Positions 20,280-28,732 of a stretch of DNA of 64,000 nt are shown one piece after another. The position numbers were made by a program, and so were the translations under genes. Source of the DNA: Wenzhouxiangella sp. 15190 (lineage in GTDB: Bacteria; Pseudomonadota; Gammaproteobacteria; Xanthomonadales; Wenzhouxiangellaceae); the NCBI RefSeq assembly GCF_003417465.1, contig NZ_QVMV01000046.1:1-64000 (forward strand). Direction: 5' to 3'. The notes under the pieces are model-generated. The model worked only from the letters and a program-made list of their open reading frames with translations, was not told the origin of the DNA and did no database searches. Each line of letters starts with the position of its first letter. The first letter of the stretch is position 1.

Positions 20280-21455
20280 TTACCCCAGTTCGACCCGGTC
20301 ACGGCCCCCGCGCTTGGCGCGGTAGAGGGCCCGATCGGCCTGGGTGACGCACTCGGCCCAACTCGCACCCTCGGTGCCGCACTCCACCACACCGAAACTG
20401 GCACGCAAGTCGACCTGACGGCCGTCGATACGAACTCCGCCGTGCCCCATCTCCATCCGGAGTCGCTGGGCAACCTGCTCGGCATGCTGCCGGTCGGCAC
20501 CGGGCAGCAGCACCATGAATTCCTCACCGCCGTAACGGAAGGCAAAATCACTGTCCCGGATCACGCGTTCGATCAGTTCGGCGGCACGGCAAAGTGCCCG
20601 GTCACCGACCTGGTGGCCAAAGCGATCATTGACGTCCTTGAAGTGGTCCAGGTCAATGAGCACGATCGAAAGCGGTGTCTTCCGCTCGCGCGCACGCTGC
20701 ATTTCCCGTTCCGCAATGGTGTCCAGCGACAGACGGTTGTACAGGCCGGTCAATGCGTCCTGCTCGGCCAGGTCGGACAACTCCACCTGCTTTTCCCGGA
20801 ACAGGACAAGGACGAGCGCCATGGTCAGCGCGTAGCCGTAGATCATCGAAACGACGAAAATACCGATCTGGAACGGATCGCTGACGAAGGAAGTGGTCAG
20901 GGCCGGGCTGACCAGGGCATAGCCGAAGCGTAGCGCCAACAGTGCGGCGAAGAGCATGATGACCACGGCGGCGGCACGATGAAAAAGCCGCATGCCGGGG
21001 CGACGTACCCGCCACAGCAAGCCGCCGGCGTAAAAGCCCAGCAGGATGTAGAATCCGGACTGCAGAATCACGCGCCAGCGCAGGCTCTCGCGCAACTCGG
21101 GCAACACGAAGACGGACAGGAACATGAACGCCACAACAGCCAGCATCGGCCAGAACCAGCTTCGACGCCCGAGATAGCGCTGGATGCCGACCAGCACCAT
21201 GCCGTGCCCGAACCCGATCAGGGAATTGGCCAGGGATGCAACAGCCCAGACAGGCACCGGCACCTCGAGCGTCTGCAGGATATGCCCCAACAGGTAGCCC
21301 AGGCCAAAACCAAGACCGGCGATGGCCCAGTCGATCAGTGCCCGCGAGCGCAGACCGGCCAGATAGATCCCGAACATCGTGGCCGCCATCAGAAAGCCGC
21401 TGACACTGGAGGCAAAAGCCAGGGTGCGCACATCCAGAAGCAGCAATTCAGTCAT
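20280..21455 (-). CDS. Membrane-bound GGDEF diguanylate cyclase
   Basis: This 391-residue protein has about seven membrane helices in residues 8-215, then a GGDEF domain. The active loop is GGEEF at 309-313, a functional variant, and an inhibitory RxxD (RDSD) is at 300-303. It should make c-di-GMP in response to an unknown membrane signal. Its 3' end is 6 bases from the end of amgK in convergent orientation, and its start diverges from murU, so it looks inserted between two functionally linked genes. Confidence 0.9.
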   Translation of the reverse strand: MTELLLLDVRTLAFASSVSGFLMAATMFGIYLAGLRSRALIDWAIAGLGFGLGYLLGHILQTLEVPVPVWAVASLANSLIGFGHGMVLVGIQRYLGRRSWFWPMLAVVAFMFLSVFVLPELRESLRWRVILQSGFYILLGFYAGGLLWRVRRPGMRLFHRAAAVVIMLFAALLALRFGYALVSPALTTSFVSDPFQIGIFVVSMIYGYALTMALVLVLFREKQVELSDLAEQDALTGLYNRLSLDTIAEREMQRARERKTPLSIVLIDLDHFKDVNDRFGHQVGDRALCRAAELIERVIRDSDFAFRYGGEEFMVLLPGADRQHAEQVAQRLRMEMGHGGVRIDGRQVDLRASFGVVECGTEGASWAECVTQADRALYRAKRGGRDRVELG

Positions 21456-21667
21456 TTCGGCGGTACTCGGTCGATTTCACGGACACTCATTCACAGCTTG
21501 GATCAGCCAGTCACCATGCAAGATGCCGGCCAGTCGAAAATGCGTGTCGACAATTTGGCAAAATGCCGTTCAAAAGCGAAGCAGGCGGGCAGGCGGCGTC
21601 CTGCATCGGACCGGCCGTGCTCGACGAGCACTGCCCGAGGCCGCCGGAAAGCGACGGAGAACGACTC

Positions 21668-22339
21668 ATGCGAGCAATGATCCTGGCGGCCGGCCGCGGC
21701 GAACGGTTGCGACCGTTGACCGACAGCACGCCGAAACCGTTGATCGAGGTCGGCGGCAAACCGCTGATCGTCCGTCATCTGGAGAGGCTGGCAGCCGCCG
21801 GCTTTTCAGAAATCGTGATCAACATTGCCTGGCTGGGTGAGCGGATCGTGGACCATCTCGGCAATGGCGACGCCTTCGGCGTGACGATTCGTTATTCCCG
21901 CGAACCGCCCGAGGCTTTGGAGACCGCCGGCGGTATCGTCCAGGCGCTTCCGCTGCTGGGCGACAGACCCTTTCTGACCGTCAGCGCCGATGTGCTCACC
22001 GACTATCCCTTCGAGCGCTTGCGCGATATAGAAAGCCCCCGGCTGGCCCACCTGGTGCTGGTGGACAACCCGCCACATCACCCGCAAGGCGACTTTTCAC
22101 TGGAAAACGGGCAGGTTCGATCCGGCAGCGGCAACGCAATGACCTTCAGCGGAATCGCGGTCTTCGATCCGCTGCTGTTCGCCGATCTCGCACCCGCGCG
22201 CCGGCCGCTGAGGCCGGTACTCGATCAGGCCATTGCCGCCGAGCAGGTGAGCGGCGAACCCTATGCCGGATTCTGGGCCGATATCGGCACCCCGCAACGG
22301 CTGGCAGAGGCTCAACATTCCTTCGACGAGTCGCCTTGA
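21668..22339 (+). CDS. murU: MurNAc-1-phosphate uridylyltransferase MurU
   Basis: This 223-residue nucleotidyltransferase converts MurNAc-1-P and UTP to UDP-MurNAc. The signature MILAAGRGERLRPLTDSTPKP covers the nucleotide loop and the active Lys, and ETAGGI and VSADVLTDYPF fit sugar and metal binding. The ATG at 21668 follows GGAGA at good spacing; an upstream in-frame start at 21563 has no family support. It works after AmgK. The palindromic element begins 4 bases after its stop. Confidence 0.9.
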   Translation: MRAMILAAGRGERLRPLTDSTPKPLIEVGGKPLIVRHLERLAAAGFSEIVINIAWLGERIVDHLGNGDAFGVTIRYSREPPEALETAGGIVQALPLLGDRPFLTVSADVLTDYPFERLRDIESPRLAHLVLVDNPPHHPQGDFSLENGQVRSGSGNAMTFSGIAVFDPLLFADLAPARRPLRPVLDQAIAAEQVSGEPYAGFWADIGTPQRLAEAQHSFDESP

Positions 22340-22342
22340 GCT

Positions 22343-22618
22343 AGGGAACCTCTGAACAACTCTGCACGGAGCGCGTTTTGTCGGAGAAGCCGCAGATCGT
22401 GTGGTGCGACGCGAGTGACAGTAGCCGTAGCTACGGCCGAGCGGCGCAACGCGCGAGATGCGGCCTCTCCGGCAAAACCCTTCGGGACGGGCCTTTGCGG
22501 GGTCTCCGCTCCGTTTCGGCTCACTCATTTGGAATGACCAAATCACGTTCGCCGAAGCCGGAACGGAGCCTCCCGCAAAGACCCGTCGCGCCCGTGCAGA
22601 GTTGTTCAGAGGTTCCCT
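22343..22618. mobile_element. MITE-like palindromic element with 27-bp perfect terminal inverted repeats
   Basis: The ends at 22343-22369 and 22592-22618 are perfect 27-base inverted copies. Inside are two further hairpins: 22375-22394 with 22459-22478 (18 of 20 paired), enclosing the 14-base palindrome GCCGTAGCTACGGC at 22424-22437, and 22486-22520 with 22551-22587, capped by ATTTGG-N5-CCAAAT. No protein is supported inside. The right end supplies the last residues and stop codon of phoA. No clear target duplication is seen. A relic end is at 11780-11813. It could be a non-autonomous transposon or a structured RNA gene. Confidence 0.75.
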
Positions 22619-24171
22619 GGGCAGACCAGACGCTGCCAGTCGGGCAACCCGTCCTCACCGGCCAATAACCCGGCCTTTTCGCGGAGCGGTGGCAACGCCT
22701 GGGCAATGACGTGGAAAAGCACGTTTTGCTCGAACACCCCGTGGATCGCCCCGGCACCCGGTCCCTGTGCATAGACGGGCACGTCCTCACCTGCATGGGT
22801 GGCCGACCAGACACCCACGGCCGATTCCTGCAGATAATCGGGATTCTGGGGATCGACTTCACTGAAGTCGGGCCGCTGCCCGTCGCGATAACCCGGGCCG
22901 TTCGCGTAGCCGAGCACGGTCATCGGCTTATCGCCTTCGTCGCGCATCAGGCGGGCTTCCTTGTCGCCCGCCGCTGGTCGTTCCGCCAACCCGACAATCG
23001 GATTGCCACGCTTGCCGTAACCGCCGAACGTGAGCGCGTGACCATGATCCGCCGTGACGATGATCAGCGTATCTTCACCGGTCATTTCGTCGGCCTTCTT
23101 CACGGCCTTGGCGAAGGCGATGGCGTCGGTCAGGGCCCGCCAGGCGTTGTTGGCATGGTGAGCATGGTCAATGCGCCCCCCTTCGATCATAAGGAAGTAG
23201 CCGTGCTCGTTGTCTGCGAGCAGTTCGATCGACTTGGCCGTCATCGCGGCCAACGAGGGCTCCCCGGCGATATCCTCGGGCCGGTCATGCTCATAGTTCA
23301 TATGGCTGGGCTGGAACAGGCCGAGAACCGGGCCGTCGCCGGTCCTGGGCAAGGCTTCGAAACCTTCCAGGTTCCAGACATAGTGGCCATTTTCGTACTT
23401 ATCCTGCCATTCATTAATCAGGTTGCGGCCATCGCCGCGATGGCCGCGCTGATCCGGGTCTTCCGGGTCGGTTTCGTCGGACGGCAGGAACGCCCGGCGG
23501 CCGCCGCCAAAGACGACATCAATGGTTCCGATTGGATATTCGACAAACTGTCGCGCGATATCACGGCATCCGGCGTCGCGCTGTGAAGGAGGTATACCTC
23601 TGTCGGTTTCCCAGTCGCGGTCGACCGAGCGCGAATAGAGCGCCGCCGGCGTGGCGTGGGTGATCCGGGTCGTGGTCACGATGCCCGTCTTCAGACCGCC
23701 TAGCGCCGCCAGGTCGAGAAGGGAAACCCGCTCACTGCCGGACCTGGAGGCACAGTCACCGCGCTCGGCGTTCTGGTCGACGGAGATTGCGCCCGCATAG
23801 CTCTTCACGCCGGTGACCATCGCGGTCATCGTGCCGGCCGAATCGGGCGTCTGGCGGTTGGTGTTGTAGGTCTTGGCCAGGCCGGTGTGGCGAAACCGCT
23901 CGAAATGGAGCATGTTCTCCTCGCCGGTTTCACCGCGTAGCTGTCCTTCGAGGATACGGGTGGCGGCCACCGTGGCGAGACTCATGCCGTCGCCGACGAA
24001 GAGGATCACGTTGCGTGCCTCGCCGGGGTCGTCCATGGCCGCACGACGTTCGGCGATCAGGCTTTCTCCGTCCTGGTACCACTGGGCCGGGCTCTCGTCG
24101 GCAACGGCGCCGGTGGCGATAAACAGGGCGGAAAGCGCGAAGGAAATGCGAAACAGGATTGTCGAGTTCAT
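22606..24171 (-). CDS. phoA: Alkaline phosphatase, exported
   Basis: This 521-residue protein has a signal peptide (MNSTILFRISFALSALFIATGAVA) and the full alkaline phosphatase motif set: metal-binding ILFVGDGMS, nucleophile PDSAGT with the phosphoserine, EGGRIDHAHH, and ADHGHALTFGGY. It should release phosphate from monoesters in the periplasm with Zn and Mg. The stop codon and final residues (about PGNL) come from the inverted repeat of the element at 22343-22618, so the native C-terminus has been replaced or trimmed. No clear Pho box was found upstream. Confidence 0.92.
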   Translation of the reverse strand: MNSTILFRISFALSALFIATGAVADESPAQWYQDGESLIAERRAAMDDPGEARNVILFVGDGMSLATVAATRILEGQLRGETGEENMLHFERFRHTGLAKTYNTNRQTPDSAGTMTAMVTGVKSYAGAISVDQNAERGDCASRSGSERVSLLDLAALGGLKTGIVTTTRITHATPAALYSRSVDRDWETDRGIPPSQRDAGCRDIARQFVEYPIGTIDVVFGGGRRAFLPSDETDPEDPDQRGHRGDGRNLINEWQDKYENGHYVWNLEGFEALPRTGDGPVLGLFQPSHMNYEHDRPEDIAGEPSLAAMTAKSIELLADNEHGYFLMIEGGRIDHAHHANNAWRALTDAIAFAKAVKKADEMTGEDTLIIVTADHGHALTFGGYGKRGNPIVGLAERPAAGDKEARLMRDEGDKPMTVLGYANGPGYRDGQRPDFSEVDPQNPDYLQESAVGVWSATHAGEDVPVYAQGPGAGAIHGVFEQNVLFHVIAQALPPLREKAGLLAGEDGLPDWQRLVCPGNL

Positions 24172-24355
24172 TCTATTCAGTTTAAGTCATCCCCATGAAG
24201 CTGGGGTTACATCTCGGCCGATTGAAGCCCAATCTCAATTGAACGAGCCGCTTGTGACCGGCTACACTCATCAAAAGGACAACACCCGCATGCTCCAGGG
24301 CGACGCCCCGACAGTGGCGCCGTCGCTGGTCGGCGGTGTGATATCGCCAGGGTGA

Positions 24356-24512
24356 TTTCGTTCTTTGGTTGAATCGATCGTTCGTTGCTCGACAGGACTT
24401 CGCCACAAGTTGCTCCATGGTGGCTACACGTCTTCAAAGAAACGCCTTCTCCAAACTCAACGCTGAACGAAAGAACGAAGGAACGAAGAAACGAAGGAAC
24501 GAAGAAACGACG
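24356..24512. repeat. Inverted octamer-repeat element, phoA-lipoprotein gap
   Basis: The right arm (24465-24512) is six tandem 8-base units around GAACGAAG. The left arm (24356-24390) holds degenerate inverse copies (TTTCGTTC, TCGTTCGTTGC). The core is about 74 bases. Here the purine-rich arm is on the right, the reverse of the other loci. Confidence 0.7.
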
Positions 24513-24521
24513 GAATGAAAC

Positions 24522-24548
24522 TTGACAAGTGTGTTGGTGTTGTATAAC
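24522..24548 (+). promoter_or_regulatory. Promoter of the lipoprotein gene
   Basis: A perfect TTGACA (24522-24527) and TATAAC (24543-24548) are separated by 15 bases, shorter than ideal. A suboptimal spacer at strong hexamers is typical of activator- or repressor-controlled promoters. Confidence 0.65.
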
Positions 24549-24550
24549 AC
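24537..24550 (+). promoter_or_regulatory. Candidate palindromic operator over the -10
   Basis: GTGTTGTATAACAC is a near-perfect dyad covering the -10. A second palindrome, ACTTGACAAGT, covers the -35 (24520-24530). Such an arrangement suits a dimeric repressor (GntR-like sites look similar), but no regulator gene is next to it. Confidence 0.5.
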
Positions 24551-24588
24551 TAGTACCACACAGACAGAACATCCCCGGAGGGAGTTGA

Positions 24589-26298
24589 ATGATGACCCGC
24601 AAGATCGCCTTGATCGGCTTTTGCGCCCTGCTCGTGGCCGGCTGTGGCCGCGACGAAACGGATACCGCATCGCAGGCCGACGCCGAATCCGCTGCCGGCC
24701 AACCCGGCGCCAGCGCGTTATTCCAGCGCATCGATGCCGATACCGCCTGGCTGGTTGCCAACCTCGAAACGATGCCGGAAGAACTCAACGAGAAGCTCTG
24801 GGCACCGCTGGCGTCGATGTCCGAACTCAACCGCCAGACCTACAACACCGTTGCCGACGAACTCGACGACTCTCCGGTCGTGGCCGCCGTGCTGCGCGAG
24901 TTCGCCGAGATCGACAGCCGCGAAGCCTTCATCGAGCGCGGCCTGGCGCCCAACGGCCACTGGGCGATTCACGCCGTCTCGCTGTATCCCTTCGTCCACT
25001 GGGAGCTGTCCGATCCCGAGGCCTTCCGCGCGACGCTGGAGCGGATCGCCGAGGAAGCCGAAGCCGAGCTGAACTGGCGCAGCGTCGACGATGCCGAAAT
25101 TCTCTGGGCGGAAATGGAAGAACTGGGCCTGGCGCTTTCCTACGACGACAATTTCGTCACGCTTGCCCTGGTGCCCGACGACGGTGCCCTGCTGCGCCGC
25201 GTCGCCAACCTGGATCAGCCGGCCGACGCCTACGCCCCCTCATCCCTGCGCGACTTTTCCGATGAACGCGACTACACGCCATACGGCAGCGGCTACGTGG
25301 ACTTCGGACGGATGGTCGACCAGTTGCTCGAAAGCGACGACGCCACGCTCGCTGCCGGACACGAGTCCAATCCCCTCAAGGAGATCGCCGGCAGCAAAGC
25401 CTGTCGCTCGGAGCTGGGTGCGCTCGTGGACCTGTTCCCGCGCGCCAGCCTCGGTTACACGGACGTCAACGAAACCTTCATGGCTTTCAACATGATTGTC
25501 GAGGCCGACTCGGCATTCGCCGAGCGCATGCAGGTCATCGCCGACACACCGGTCGACCTGAACAAGCCCGATGCCGGGCTGCTGGAATTCGGCCTGGCGC
25601 TCAACATCGTCGGCGCCCGCGACTTCGCCCGCGAAATCGTCGCCGGCTGGGTCGAAACGCCGCCGCAGTGCCAACTTTTCGACACCGTGCGTGAGAAGGC
25701 CGAGGACTGGAAGCTGGCCCTCAATCAGCCCATTCCGCCGGTGGTCACGAACTTCCACGGCCTGCGCCTGAACCTCGATGACATCACGCTGGCTGAAGGT
25801 TCCAACGTGGAGTCGGCCGAAGGCTCGCTGGCGCTGTTCATGCGCAATCCGCAAATGATGCTGGGCATGGCGCAGATGTTCTCCCCGGAACTGGCATCCC
25901 TGCAGCTCGAACCGGGCGGGGAGCCCCAGCCTGTGCCGGCTGGCGTCATTCCCAACCTGCCCGAAGACGTACCGGTCTTCATGGGTCTGGGTGAGGCTGC
26001 ACTCGGCCTGACCGTCGGCGAAAACCAGAAGGACCGGCTCGACGAAGCCATGGATCCGGGCGACGGCGGCAATGCCATCCTCAGCTACGGGATCAACTTC
26101 ACCCGTTATGCCGAAGTGCTCGGCGGCCTCCTCGACGACATGCAGGAAGAGCTCGAAGCCATGGGTGACGAATCGACCGAGACCGATCCGTCCGAAGCGA
26201 TGCGAGCAATGGCCGAACTGTACGAGTACACCGAGGCCAGCATGCATCTGACCGAGCGCGGCATCGAGTTCCGCAGCACGATGACGCTGAAAGAGTAG
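24589..26298 (+). CDS. Uncharacterised periplasmic lipoprotein
   Basis: This 569-residue protein begins with a lipoprotein signal (MMTRKIALIGFCALLVAGC, lipobox LVAGC), followed by a short acidic linker. The rest is acidic, soluble and without recognised motifs; three regions start with strand-helix patterns (about 60-180, 180-380, 420-569) that may be related folds. It has an excellent GGAGGGAG Shine-Dalgarno and a strong, possibly repressed promoter. It stands alone between two divergent/convergent neighbours. Family and function are unknown to me. Confidence 0.8.
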   Translation: MMTRKIALIGFCALLVAGCGRDETDTASQADAESAAGQPGASALFQRIDADTAWLVANLETMPEELNEKLWAPLASMSELNRQTYNTVADELDDSPVVAAVLREFAEIDSREAFIERGLAPNGHWAIHAVSLYPFVHWELSDPEAFRATLERIAEEAEAELNWRSVDDAEILWAEMEELGLALSYDDNFVTLALVPDDGALLRRVANLDQPADAYAPSSLRDFSDERDYTPYGSGYVDFGRMVDQLLESDDATLAAGHESNPLKEIAGSKACRSELGALVDLFPRASLGYTDVNETFMAFNMIVEADSAFAERMQVIADTPVDLNKPDAGLLEFGLALNIVGARDFAREIVAGWVETPPQCQLFDTVREKAEDWKLALNQPIPPVVTNFHGLRLNLDDITLAEGSNVESAEGSLALFMRNPQMMLGMAQMFSPELASLQLEPGGEPQPVPAGVIPNLPEDVPVFMGLGEAALGLTVGENQKDRLDEAMDPGDGGNAILSYGINFTRYAEVLGGLLDDMQEELEAMGDESTETDPSEAMRAMAELYEYTEASMHLTERGIEFRSTMTLKE

Positions 26299-26323
26299 AA
26301 AACCGCTCGATTTTTCGGTTGCC

Positions 26324-26360
26324 GAAGACCCCGTATTCCTCCGAGGAATGCGGGGTCTTC
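26324..26360. terminator. Convergent (bidirectional) terminator hairpin
   Basis: GAAGACCCCG (26324-26333) pairs with CGGGGTCTTC (26351-26360), extended by TATTCC/GGAATG to a 16-bp stem with a 5-base loop. It lies between the convergent lipoprotein gene and hda. The T-run is poor on the plus side; the A/T-rich 26299-26318 helps the minus side. Confidence 0.8.
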
Positions 26361-26364
26361 CGCT

Positions 26365-27048
26365 TTATCGGTCCAGGTGGTCGTTGAGCAGCTCGCGCAC
26401 CAGGGGAACTGAAAGCGTTCGACGCTCAGTCAGCGCTCGATGAGCGCCGGAGACGACCAACTCGGCCATCCGACCGGCGTTGCGCGGCGCACGGCTGAGG
26501 ATGTAGTCGACCACGCCGCGGCCGAGCAGTACTTCGTGCTCGGCTGCCAGGCATTGCACGAGTTCGCCCAGTTCGGCCTCTTCAAGCGGCCTGAGGGTCA
26601 GGCGCGTGGCCTGGCCCAGGCGCGAGCGAAGATCGGGCAATACAAAACCATCGCGTCCCGCCCCGCTCATCACTACACCCGTGCGCTCGGCACGCCAGCG
26701 GTTGAGCGCATTGAAAAGGGCGAGTTCGCCTGCCTCGTCACCCGCAAGCATATCGACGTCGTCGATGACGACCCAGTCACCTTCGGCATGCTCCAGCAAC
26801 ATGCGCTGCTGCGGTTTACCCAGGGCGATGAAATGCACCTGCTCATTCCGGCGGCAACGATCGGCGAAGAAAGCGGAGAGCAGGTGCGTGCGCCCCGAGC
26901 CTGCCGGCCCAGCGACGAAATACCAGGCGCCGGACTCGGCACCCTGGGAGAGCGTGGCAACCACCGGCTCGTTGGACCCGACGATAAAATTGTCGAAACG
27001 GGGTCTTCGGGGCGGCTTGAGCGCCAGGGGAAGTTGGGCACGACTCAC
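26365..27048 (-). CDS. hda: DnaA regulatory inactivator Hda
   Basis: This 227-residue AAA+ protein, a DnaA domain III homologue, promotes ATP hydrolysis by DnaA at the sliding clamp after initiation. The N-terminal clamp-binding motif QLPLAL, Walker A GPAGSGRT (with Arg for Lys, as known for Hda), and Walker B VVIDDVDML are present. I prefer the GTG at 27048, which follows GAGGG with 8-base spacing and lies 10 bases after the upstream stop; the ATG at 27078 would overlap the neighbour by 20 bases. Confidence 0.88.
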   Translation of the reverse strand: MSRAQLPLALKPPRRPRFDNFIVGSNEPVVATLSQGAESGAWYFVAGPAGSGRTHLLSAFFADRCRRNEQVHFIALGKPQQRMLLEHAEGDWVVIDDVDMLAGDEAGELALFNALNRWRAERTGVVMSGAGRDGFVLPDLRSRLGQATRLTLRPLEEAELGELVQCLAAEHEVLLGRGVVDYILSRAPRNAGRMAELVVSGAHRALTERRTLSVPLVRELLNDHLDR

Positions 27049-27058
27049 GGGGACACCC

Positions 27059-27640
27059 TCAGGACGTCGAATCGCCATCGCCTTCGCGACGCGAGCGACT
27101 CACTTCCAGCGCTCGCCCGGTCCAGATCCAGACATACTGGGCCAGGGTCACCAGCGCCATGACGCCGACCAGCCAGACCAGCCCGATCTGGGCTTCCCTG
27201 GGCAGTGGGAAGCCGGCCAGGCGGACCAGCACGAACCACATCAGGAAAATCTGGCAGAAGGTGTTGAAGCGTGACATCTGCGTCGGCTCGGCGTTGAAGG
27301 GCTCGAAGCGCGTGTAGTAGATATAGCCGCCGCCGACGATGACCAGATCGCGGAAGATGACCAGGCCGATCAGCCACCAGGGCAGTTCCCCGAGCCACCC
27401 GAGCGTCAGGTAGCCCGACATCATCAACAGCTTGTCGGCCAGGGGGTCGTAGATGCCGCCCCAACGCGACTGCCAGGCAAAACGCCGCGCAAGCCAGCCG
27501 TCGAGCAGGTCGGACACGCCGGCGAACACCGCCAGCGCCAGCGCCCACTGGAACTGGCCGACCAGCAGAAGCCACACGATCGGCGGTACTACGATCATGC
27601 GGGCGATGGTCAGCAGGTTGGGAATGAAGCTCAGGTTCAA
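27059..27640 (-). CDS. CDP-alcohol phosphatidyltransferase
   Basis: This 193-residue membrane enzyme has the family motif DGWLARR...GGIYDPLADK (Dx2DGx2AR...Gx3Dx3D), complete with both Asp pairs, and about five membrane helices. It transfers an alcohol or glycerophosphate onto CDP-diacylglycerol. It resembles PgsA, but the DUF2066-this-hda order is a conserved locus in related bacteria that often holds a second, PgsA-like paralogue, so no symbol is given. It overlaps the upstream DUF2066 gene by 4 bases. Confidence 0.9.
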   Translation of the reverse strand: MNLSFIPNLLTIARMIVVPPIVWLLLVGQFQWALALAVFAGVSDLLDGWLARRFAWQSRWGGIYDPLADKLLMMSGYLTLGWLGELPWWLIGLVIFRDLVIVGGGYIYYTRFEPFNAEPTQMSRFNTFCQIFLMWFVLVRLAGFPLPREAQIGLVWLVGVMALVTLAQYVWIWTGRALEVSRSRREGDGDSTS

Positions 27641-28677
27641 CGCGCCAGCCTGAAGTGAAGTTGCCCGTCGCTTGCGCGGCGCTCCGGTTGCAGCAGACCG
27701 CCCATGCCGAGATAGGTTTCGATGTCCTGTCGACCGGAAAAAACTTCGAAGGTGATCTGCCGACCCTGTGCGCCAACCACCCGGACATCCTCGACCACGC
27801 TGAGATTGTCGATATAGCGCAGCACTTCGGCATACTGCACTTCATCGACGATGCCGTGGACCGTGACCCGCCAGCTTGACGCCTCACCCGCCAGATCGAC
27901 CACCGCGTAGCGCGCAGCCAGGGCGGAAGCCAGGCGTTCGAGACCGCTACGGATCAGGCCTTCGGACGACTCGGCGCTGTGATTGAGTCCCGAATCCTGG
28001 CCGTCGATGCGCCAGCGCCAGCGCCCCGTCCACCAGGGGGCATCGGGATCGGCTTCCTGCAGCCGCAGGTCGAGCATGGCGATCACGCTGGCACCATATC
28101 GCTGTGCGCTCGCCTCCGCCGATCCCAGAAAGCCGCCGCGCACGTCCTGCAGGGAGATTTCAGTGAGATCCATGGCATCCCGCAGCGGGCGAATCACTTC
28201 CAGACCAACCCGTTCGGACTGGTCGCGTATCACGTATTCCAGCCGTGGATCATCGACGAAACGCGTACCGCTGTCGTCCTCGATGACCGCCCACAGCAAC
28301 ACGGCCGGGCGCTCCTTCCCCCAGCGCGGCAGATTGTTGCGCTGAAGAAGTTCGTTGATGGACGGCTCGTCGAATTCCACCTGCAGTCGAAGTGATTCGG
28401 CAGGCTCGCCGTCCTCGTCGACAACATTCCGTTGAACCAACTGCCGGGACAGTACCAGGTCATCCAGGTCGGATGCTCCGAGGCCGAGCTCGGAGACCAG
28501 CGATGCGTCGAAACGACCGGTCAGACGCGCGAGCACACGGTCGAGTGCCTCGAGCTGTTCGGCGACACTCGTCCTGGTCTCGGCTTCGACGGCAACCTCG
28601 CCGGTATAAAGCGAGGCAGCGGCTGTCGACGTGGCCAACAGAAGCAAGAAGGCGAGAAACGGCAGTATTCGAGGCAT
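27637..28677 (-). CDS. DUF2066 domain protein, exported
   Basis: This 346-residue protein has a signal peptide (PRILPFLAFLLLLATSTAAAS) and the DUF2066 layout: an N-terminal VxVxxxT region, ALDRVLARLTG, and a C-terminal domain with repeated strand patterns. The ATG at 28677 is chosen because it starts the signal peptide directly. In many gammaproteobacteria this gene lies next to purM; here an OPT transporter and partner separate them. Function is unknown. Confidence 0.85.
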   Translation of the reverse strand: MPRILPFLAFLLLLATSTAAASLYTGEVAVEAETRTSVAEQLEALDRVLARLTGRFDASLVSELGLGASDLDDLVLSRQLVQRNVVDEDGEPAESLRLQVEFDEPSINELLQRNNLPRWGKERPAVLLWAVIEDDSGTRFVDDPRLEYVIRDQSERVGLEVIRPLRDAMDLTEISLQDVRGGFLGSAEASAQRYGASVIAMLDLRLQEADPDAPWWTGRWRWRIDGQDSGLNHSAESSEGLIRSGLERLASALAARYAVVDLAGEASSWRVTVHGIVDEVQYAEVLRYIDNLSVVEDVRVVGAQGRQITFEVFSGRQDIETYLGMGGLLQPERRASDGQLHFRLAR

Positions 28678-28732
28678 CACGCGGCAAAGATAGCACAGCA
28701 ATTTATGCTGGGTGGAGCGGAGACTCTCCGGC

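Larger units (their letters stand above)
24172..24588. other. Divergent gap between phoA and lipoprotein gene
   Basis: No gene fits in these 417 bases. They hold the phoA leader, with a small CCCCA-N6-TGGGG hairpin at about 24192-24207, an inverted octamer-repeat element (24356-24512) and the lipoprotein promoter and operator (24520-24550). Base composition is AT-rich against its surroundings. Confidence 0.7.

Noticed and set aside
22378-22668. Short open frames inside the palindromic element
   Set aside because: No ribosome site, no domain, and the sequence is better explained by nested palindromes.
24200-24300. Pho box before phoA
   Set aside because: A GGTCAC-like stretch is present, but there are no two CTGTCAT-type repeats at 11-base spacing.
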